64,000 nucleotides of DNA from DASXAI01 sp963798445 (GTDB lineage Bacteria > Actinomycetota > Acidimicrobiia > Acidimicrobiales > Ilumatobacteraceae): contig CAWCTH010000002.1 in the NCBI GenBank assembly GCA_963798445.1, forward strand, positions 1,116,001-1,180,000. The letters are read 5' to 3'. The translations under genes and the position numbers were made by a program. Position 1 is the stretch's first letter; each line of letters opens with the position of its first letter. Below are positions 59,600 to 64,000 of this stretch, in pieces. The notes beneath the pieces were generated by a model, which was not told the DNA's origin, did no database searches, and worked only from the letters and a program-made list of their open reading frames with translations.

Positions 59600-60385
59600 T
59601 CAACGTTGATGGCGCGGACAGGAGTACGTCGTGCGTCCGCCCACCGTCCGTCGCTCCAGCGGGGTGCCATCGCGCGGGCAGAGGCCACCACGCTGGCGAG
59701 CGGCCTGCAGGCGCCCGAGATGACTGCCCCCCGCAGCCAGCAGTTCGGCCAGCACGGCGCGCATCGACCGGAGGAGTCTTGCCTGCTCAGCGGGCTCGAG
59801 ACGCCCGGCCGGACGGGCCGGATCGAGGCCGGCACGCCACAGGATCTCGTCGGCCAGGAGGTTGCCGATACCGGCGATCCGGCTCTGGTCCATGAGCCGG
59901 GCCTTCAGCGGCGTGGCGCTGCGATCCAGCACGGCGGCCAACTGCCGCGGCTTGACGCTGAACGCATCGACGCCGATCGCCGCCTCGTCGGGGTCCAGTT
60001 CCACCCCGCCGAGGCGCCTCGGATCGTTCAGCCGGAGCTGCCCACCGCCGGCCAGCGCCAGCGTGAACCGGTCCCAGGCGGCGAGATCGCGCGATGAGCC
60101 GTACTCCAGCTCCTCGATCCCCTGGCGCCCATCCACGACCAGACGCCCGGTCATGCCGAAACGCAGCCCGAGCACCGGGCCGCCGTCAGACGTGTCGAGC
60201 AGCAGCAACTTCCCCCGCCGCCGTGCCGCCACCAGCTGACGCCCCACGAGCGCATCGGCCAGCACCGGCGCCGTCAACCCCCGCTTGAGGAACCAGGCGT
60301 CGGGCGCGTCCACCGCGTCGATCCTGCGGTCGAGGGCGCGCTCGGCCACGCGGCGGTAGAGCTCGATCTCGATGCCCTCCGGCAC
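59600..60385 (-). CDS. Fpg/Nei-family DNA glycosylase
   Basis: A 261-residue base-excision glycosylase/AP lyase. MPEGIEIELYRR retains the catalytic Pro2 and Glu3; the lysine in RRGKLLLL, RLNDPRRLGGVEL and the H2TH region with QSRIAGIGNLLADEILWRAG are present. The C-terminal zinc finger is unusual: CPRDGTPLERRTVGGRTTYS then CPRH, so the usual Cys4 is Cys-Asp-Cys-His. It would remove oxidised bases. Precise name (mutM, nei) not assigned because motifs fit the actinobacterial Nei-like group. Confidence 0.92.
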   Translation of the reverse strand: MPEGIEIELYRRVAERALDRRIDAVDAPDAWFLKRGLTAPVLADALVGRQLVAARRRGKLLLLDTSDGGPVLGLRFGMTGRLVVDGRQGIEELEYGSSRDLAAWDRFTLALAGGGQLRLNDPRRLGGVELDPDEAAIGVDAFSVKPRQLAAVLDRSATPLKARLMDQSRIAGIGNLLADEILWRAGLDPARPAGRLEPAEQARLLRSMRAVLAELLAAGGSHLGRLQAARQRGGLCPRDGTPLERRTVGGRTTYSCPRHQR

Positions 60386-60519
60386 GTCAGGACCTCAGCC
60401 GACTGCCACCACGGCGGCGGCACGCGAACTGATGCGCGATCGGTGTCGTCTACGGCCACTTCGGTGCATCAGTTCGTCGAGCCCGGCGGTGACCACGCCG
60501 ACCGACACGCCGCAACGGT

Positions 60520-61413
60520 TCAGTGCCACTCGAGGATGGCGTCGTCGGCGAAGTCGGTGAACAGCCCGGCAGCGTCGGCCGTGGGGATCACATACGACGT
60601 GCCGCCGATGTTGGCCCCGCCCGACGGGACCAGCACGCTCTTCACCGTGGCCGGATCGATGGCGAGCGCCACACGGGCGAGTCGGTACAGGTCCGGCGTG
60701 GACATGCCGTCGAGCGTGGTGTGGCGCGCCAGGATGCCCAGGTACTTCACCGTGTCGGCTGGGGACGTGCCGGCCGTGCGCAGCTCGCTGAGCGTCGACA
60801 GGATGAGCAGCGCCTGGTTCTGCGTCCGCTGGTAGTCGCTGCCGATGATGTGGCGGCTGCGGGCGAAGCGCAACGCCAGGTCGCCGTCCATGGGGGTGGG
60901 CCCGGGGTCGAGGTGAACGTTGGTGAACGAATCGTCCATCCGCTCGGGCACGTTGACCGTCACGCCACCCAGCTCGTCGACCATGGCCGGTAGGCCGTCG
61001 AAGCTGGTGATCACCGTGTAGCTGATGGGCACACCGACCCACTGGCTGATGGCCTGGGCCGTGAGCTGCGGGCCGCCGGTGGCCATGGCCTCGGTCAGCT
61101 TGCTGAGGCCCTTGCCCGGCACGTCGATGCGGGTATCCCGCGGCACGTTGATGATGGTGGCCTGGCCCCCGCCGGCCGGCACCCCGACGATGTGAATGGC
61201 GTCGCTGCAGCCGCACCCGGCGCCGGGGCGGCTGTCGCTGCCGAGCAGGAGGATGAACAACGGCTGGCTCGGCGTCCACGCACTCGCGCCGGTGGCCGTT
61301 CGGGAAATGTTGAACACGTCGGCGCCGGCCTGCACGAACGAACGCGATGTGGCGAACCCACCGACGAGGGCGACGGTGACGGCAATGGCCAGAGCGGTGA
61401 GCACGCGCCTCAT
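60520..61413 (-). CDS. LytR-CpsA-Psr (LCP) family cell-wall glycopolymer transferase
   Basis: A 297-residue LCP protein with one N-terminal membrane helix (MRRVLTALAIAVTVALVGGF). Motifs: FILLLGSDSRPGAGCGC, IINVPRDTRIDVPGKGLSKL with the Arg/Asp site, DELGGVTVNVPERMDDSF, and LALRFARSRHIIGSDYQRTQ. It attaches glycopolymers to peptidoglycan outside the membrane. ATG overlaps the stop of the upstream lipoprotein gene (ATGA), indicating a two-gene envelope operon. Confidence 0.93.
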   Translation of the reverse strand: MRRVLTALAIAVTVALVGGFATSRSFVQAGADVFNISRTATGASAWTPSQPLFILLLGSDSRPGAGCGCSDAIHIVGVPAGGGQATIINVPRDTRIDVPGKGLSKLTEAMATGGPQLTAQAISQWVGVPISYTVITSFDGLPAMVDELGGVTVNVPERMDDSFTNVHLDPGPTPMDGDLALRFARSRHIIGSDYQRTQNQALLILSTLSELRTAGTSPADTVKYLGILARHTTLDGMSTPDLYRLARVALAIDPATVKSVLVPSGGANIGGTSYVIPTADAAGLFTDFADDAILEWH

Positions 61414-62141
61414 GGGATGTCACGCTCCACGGCGAGGTTGAAGGCGTCGATCTTCCAGGTGCCGCCGTCGTTCACGAACGTCAACGTGCCGTTGCGGGCG
61501 ATCTTCACGGGCGAGCCTCCGGGCGTCGACGCCGATACGGCGATGTCGATGGCGGCGTTCACGACGACCGTCTGGTCAGGACCGACGAAGGCGTCGAGCG
61601 TGACGTTGGCGCGGTCGGCCCTGACGGCGCCAAGCGCGGGAAGGCCCTCATCGGCGAGCGCATCGCGCGTCGGCGCGGTGAGCCGGCCGGCGGCCGCGGC
61701 GGTGAGCACGCCGTCGAGCACGGCCGCCTTGCCCGTTCCGAGCGGCGTGCCCGTGGCGGCGTTCACGTACGTGTGCACGGCATCGGTGATCTGCGCCTGC
61801 AACGTGGGATCGAGCGCCCCGGTGCCATCCGCGCTGGTGGCCTCGGCGCCGGTGACCGTGGGGGCGCCCAGGTCCGCTGGTCCGGTCGCCAAGGTGGTCG
61901 TGGTGGCCCGCACCGTGGTGGCGGTGGTGACGGCGACGCCCTCGACGCTCGGCGACGTCTGCCCGGCGGACGTCGGCCCCGGTGGCCCGGCGCCCGTGCC
62001 GGAGCTACCCCCGCCCGAGCACGCCGACAACGACGCCACGATGGCGACCACGGCGACCGTGGCGACCGCCAATCTCGGCCGCCGTCGAGCATGCTGGTGG
62101 GCGATGGAGACGCTCTTCTGGGCGATCGTGCTGCTCGCCAT
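61410..62141 (-). CDS. Exported lipoprotein with a SnoaL/NTF2-like C-terminus
   Basis: A 243-residue protein: HARRRPRLAVATVAVVAIVA then SLSACSGGG gives a lipoprotein signal (lipobox LSAC). A Thr/Ala/Gly-rich linker follows, then DPTLQAQITDAVHTYVNAAT ... ANVTLDAFVGPDQTVVVNAA ... LTFVNDGGTWKIDAFNLAVE, a sheet ending resembling NTF2-like envelope proteins of mycobacteria. It is co-translated with the LCP gene. ATG 62141 overlaps the divergent gene at 62104 by 38 bases, so the start is uncertain. Confidence 0.7.
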   Translation of the reverse strand: MASSTIAQKSVSIAHQHARRRPRLAVATVAVVAIVASLSACSGGGSSGTGAGPPGPTSAGQTSPSVEGVAVTTATTVRATTTTLATGPADLGAPTVTGAEATSADGTGALDPTLQAQITDAVHTYVNAATGTPLGTGKAAVLDGVLTAAAAGRLTAPTRDALADEGLPALGAVRADRANVTLDAFVGPDQTVVVNAAIDIAVSASTPGGSPVKIARNGTLTFVNDGGTWKIDAFNLAVERDIP

Positions 62142-62484
62142 CGTGGCCGGACTGTTCTGGATGTCGTCGCGGATCGAGCCGCACTGGAGCAGCCCTGACG
62201 GCATCCACTTCACCTGCCGGGTGCAGGAGATCGACCCCACGGGCCGGCCGACCACACGCTGGTACGAGGCGCGAGCTGAGGTCGTCGAGGGAAAGGTGGC
62301 CATCACGAAGAAGGTATTGATGAGACGGGGCACGGCGGTGGATCCCAGGTCCGTGTCGGCCCGCTCCCGACACGCACCCCGCAACCGCGCAATCTACCTT
62401 CTCCCCGGCTCGCCGATGCTCGCGGTGCGCGTGCCTGAATCGTCACCCGCCGCCACCTGCCTCGACACCCTGCTGACGCCCTAG
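62104..62484 (+). CDS. Small membrane-anchored protein of unknown function
   Basis: A 126-residue protein with an N-terminal helix (METLFWAIVLLAIVAGLFWM) and a soluble part HFTCRVQEIDPTGRPTTRWY, EARAEVVEGKVAITKKVLMR, NRAIYLLPGSPMLAVRVPES. Even composition supports coding. It reminds me of conserved actinobacterial DUF2550-like proteins, without certainty. Its TAG shares CTAG with the stop of the convergent copper gene. Confidence 0.65.
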   Translation: METLFWAIVLLAIVAGLFWMSSRIEPHWSSPDGIHFTCRVQEIDPTGRPTTRWYEARAEVVEGKVAITKKVLMRRGTAVDPRSVSARSRHAPRNRAIYLLPGSPMLAVRVPESSPAATCLDTLLTP

Positions 62485-64000
62485 CTGACCGTGAAGTTGG
62501 TGGCGAAGCGCGTCTGATCGGTTTCGCCGAAACGCGCCAGCACCTCGATGTTCCAGGTACCCCGATAGGGTATTTCAAGGTTGTCGGTGGTCACGTGGTT
62601 CGGACCCGCGTCGGTCACCGGAACGGGGATGGGGCCGAGGTCGCGTTCGGGCAGCGTCATCCGCACGGTGATCTCGTCGGCCTTGTCCAGCGAGCCACCG
62701 GGCGTGCTGATGTAGATGTGCAGCGTGTTGCGGCCGGTGTGGGCCGGGTCGATGGTGATGCTGGCCAGCCGGCTGCCCTGGGTGATCGTGGCGTTGAACG
62801 GCTTGGTCACTTCGCTCACCGCCGGCGCCGACGCCACCAGGAGCGACGTGACCGCCAGCACCACGGCGGCGAGCGCCACCTCGGCTCCCACGGTGACGCG
62901 CAGGCGGCGGCGCATGCCCTGGGCCCCCGCTGCCGGCGCCGGCCCACCGCCGACATGCTCGTCCAGGACCGCCGCGCTCACGGAGACCGCGGTCGGCGAC
63001 GCGACGGGTGGGTCTCGGTGGATGAGCCGGCGCGACCACCAACCGACGGCCACCAGCACCACGACGACGGCCGTCTTCACCAGCAGCAGCCGTCCGTACT
63101 CCGTCTCCCGCAGCGCGTCGAGCGACCCCACCTGGCGGTACGCCTGCACCACGCCGCTGGCGATGATCACGGCCACGGCACCGAAGGCGATCGGGGAGAA
63201 CTCGCGGGTGCGCTCGAGGGCATCGTCGGGATCGGGCTCGCGCAGCACGCCCACCGCGAGCAGGGTCAGCCCGCCGAGCCAGATCGCCATGCCGCCCAGA
63301 TGGGCCATCGTCGCGACCACGCCGATGCCGGCCCAGCGGCCCGTGGTCCCGTGGCCCCCGTCGGCCACCAGCACGAACAGGCCGAGCCCGCTGAAGATGC
63401 CGGCGAGTTGCCACCACCTCGCCTCCAGCCGCTCGAGGGTCAGCAGCAGCACGCCACCGGCGACGGCCAGCAGCACGACCCGCAGGCCCCAGGCGCGACC
63501 GGCGCGCGTGCGCAGGACCTCGGACCACTCGCTGGGCTTGAACGCGTCGGAAAGCGCCCGGCCCGACGCGTACGGCGCCTGCACTGCGATGGCCACGAGG
63601 CCGGCCACCACGCCGGCGCCGAGGGCGACCCACAGCAGCACCCGGATGCGGCGGCGGCGACGGCCGGCGGGCCAGATCGCCACCAGGAACACCAGCCCGC
63701 CGGCGAGGACCGCCATCGCCGCATACGCCACGAAACGCGAGAGGCCCAGCACCGCGCCGGCGGCGGGATTGCCGCCGTCCTGCGACAGCAGGCGGGTGAT
63801 GAGCCCGGGGTCGCGCACCGCGTCGCCGGTGCCGACCTGGAACGTGAACGCGCCGTTGACGGGATGCGAATCGGCCGACACGACGCGCCACGACACGACG
63901 TAGGCGCCGTCGTCGAGCGTGCCCGTCGACACCGCGACCTGGCTGTTGTCGCCGTCGACGTGATGGGGCTCGCCGACGTCCAGCTCGTGGCCGGTCCCGT
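62481..64000 (-). CDS. CopC-CopD fusion copper-handling protein, 5' end outside the window
   Basis: The frame runs off the window end. The visible part starts with the CopC sheet (GAYVVSWRVVSADSHPVNGA and FTFQVG), then a polytopic CopD region: GLSRFVAYAAMAVLAGGLVF, RVLLWVALGAGVVAGLVAIA, GIGVVATMAHLGGMAIWLGG (with AHLGG histidine), and YGRLLLVKTAVVVVLVAVGW. It ends with a YtkA-like or FixH-like beta-sandwich of about 110 residues (NATITQGSRLASITIDPAHT ... GTWNIEVLARFGETDQTRFA). This is the YcnJ-type arrangement. It would bind and import copper. Confidence 0.9.
   Translation of the reverse strand, partial: GTGHELDVGEPHHVDGDNSQVAVSTGTLDDGAYVVSWRVVSADSHPVNGAFTFQVGTGDAVRDPGLITRLLSQDGGNPAAGAVLGLSRFVAYAAMAVLAGGLVFLVAIWPAGRRRRRIRVLLWVALGAGVVAGLVAIAVQAPYASGRALSDAFKPSEWSEVLRTRAGRAWGLRVVLLAVAGGVLLLTLERLEARWWQLAGIFSGLGLFVLVADGGHGTTGRWAGIGVVATMAHLGGMAIWLGGLTLLAVGVLREPDPDDALERTREFSPIAFGAVAVIIASGVVQAYRQVGSLDALRETEYGRLLLVKTAVVVVLVAVGWWSRRLIHRDPPVASPTAVSVSAAVLDEHVGGGPAPAAGAQGMRRRLRVTVGAEVALAAVVLAVTSLLVASAPAVSEVTKPFNATITQGSRLASITIDPAHTGRNTLHIYISTPGGSLDKADEITVRMTLPERDLGPIPVPVTDAGPNHVTTDNLEIPYRGTWNIEVLARFGETDQTRFATNFTVS

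Overview
The window is about 67% G+C, uses GTG as well as ATG starts, and has many same-strand gene pairs joined by 4-base ATGA or GTGA overlaps. Its content is typical of an environmental high-GC actinobacterium: luciferase-like F420-type oxidoreductase, CaiB/BaiF CoA-transferases, acyl-CoA dehydrogenases, a flavin Baeyer-Villiger-type monooxygenase, an epoxide hydrolase, a LytR-CpsA-Psr protein and a DHA2 exporter. I favour an uncultured member of the Acidimicrobiia, but this is inference from gene content; there is no rRNA in the window.

Layout. 1-7.5 kb: small-molecule enzymes (DUF1214 protein, LLM oxidoreductase, membrane GAP protein, citrate synthase homologue, SnoaL/NTF2 proteins, hydrolase, phosphotransferase) ending in a decayed acyl-CoA dehydrogenase. 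7.8-9.1 kb: reductase and a VapBC-type toxin-antitoxin pair. 9.2-16.3 kb: a lipid or steroid-like catabolic block (SDR, acyl-CoA dehydrogenase, DHA2 exporter, flavin monooxygenase, CoA-transferase). 16.3-22.1 kb: aquaporin, GH13 enzyme, and a YtrA-type GntR/ABC operon with a clear palindromic operator. 22.2-31.9 kb: two unusual tandem-domain CoA-transferases, another acyl-CoA dehydrogenase, a membrane-anchored hydrolase, a nucleoside deoxyribosyltransferase and a secreted lysozyme-like protein. 32.2-37.4 kb: a rearranged zone with several deletion-fusion scars (internally shortened DoxX, kinase fragment joined to a universal stress domain, hydantoinase fragment fused in frame to an FCD regulator domain), a second VapBC pair and a decayed HigBA copy. 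37.4-42.1 kb: conserved actinobacterial protein, acyl-CoA carboxylase beta subunit and a two-gene selenoprotein module. 42.1-49.5 kb: recombinase, methylenetetrahydrofolate reductase and IS relics among a cyclase, a kinase-like P-loop protein and two HIT proteins. 49.5-57.6 kb: a mobile region made of a broken integrase, a 2.9-kb element with two tyrosine recombinases and matching terminal inverted repeats, an epoxide hydrolase, an intact HigBA pair, a truncated MobF relaxase-helicase and tRNA-Gly(GCC). 57.7-64 kb: chromosomal housekeeping-like genes (EamA transporter, Fpg/Nei glycosylase, LCP protein, lipoprotein, CopC-CopD).

The most striking item is at 41519-42052 on the minus strand: an in-frame TGA at exactly the U of a UGSC motif, with a hairpin just downstream. 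A conventional gene caller would split this into two short ORFs; I read it as one 177-residue selenoprotein, coupled by a GTGA overlap to a 369-residue partner. The other strong observations are the two-recombinase element, in which one recombinase carries a duplicated core-binding domain, and the intact and decayed HigBA loci that share the same palindrome.

Many accessory genes carry single-base frame changes. Some may be sequencing or assembly errors, and I could not distinguish these from real decay.
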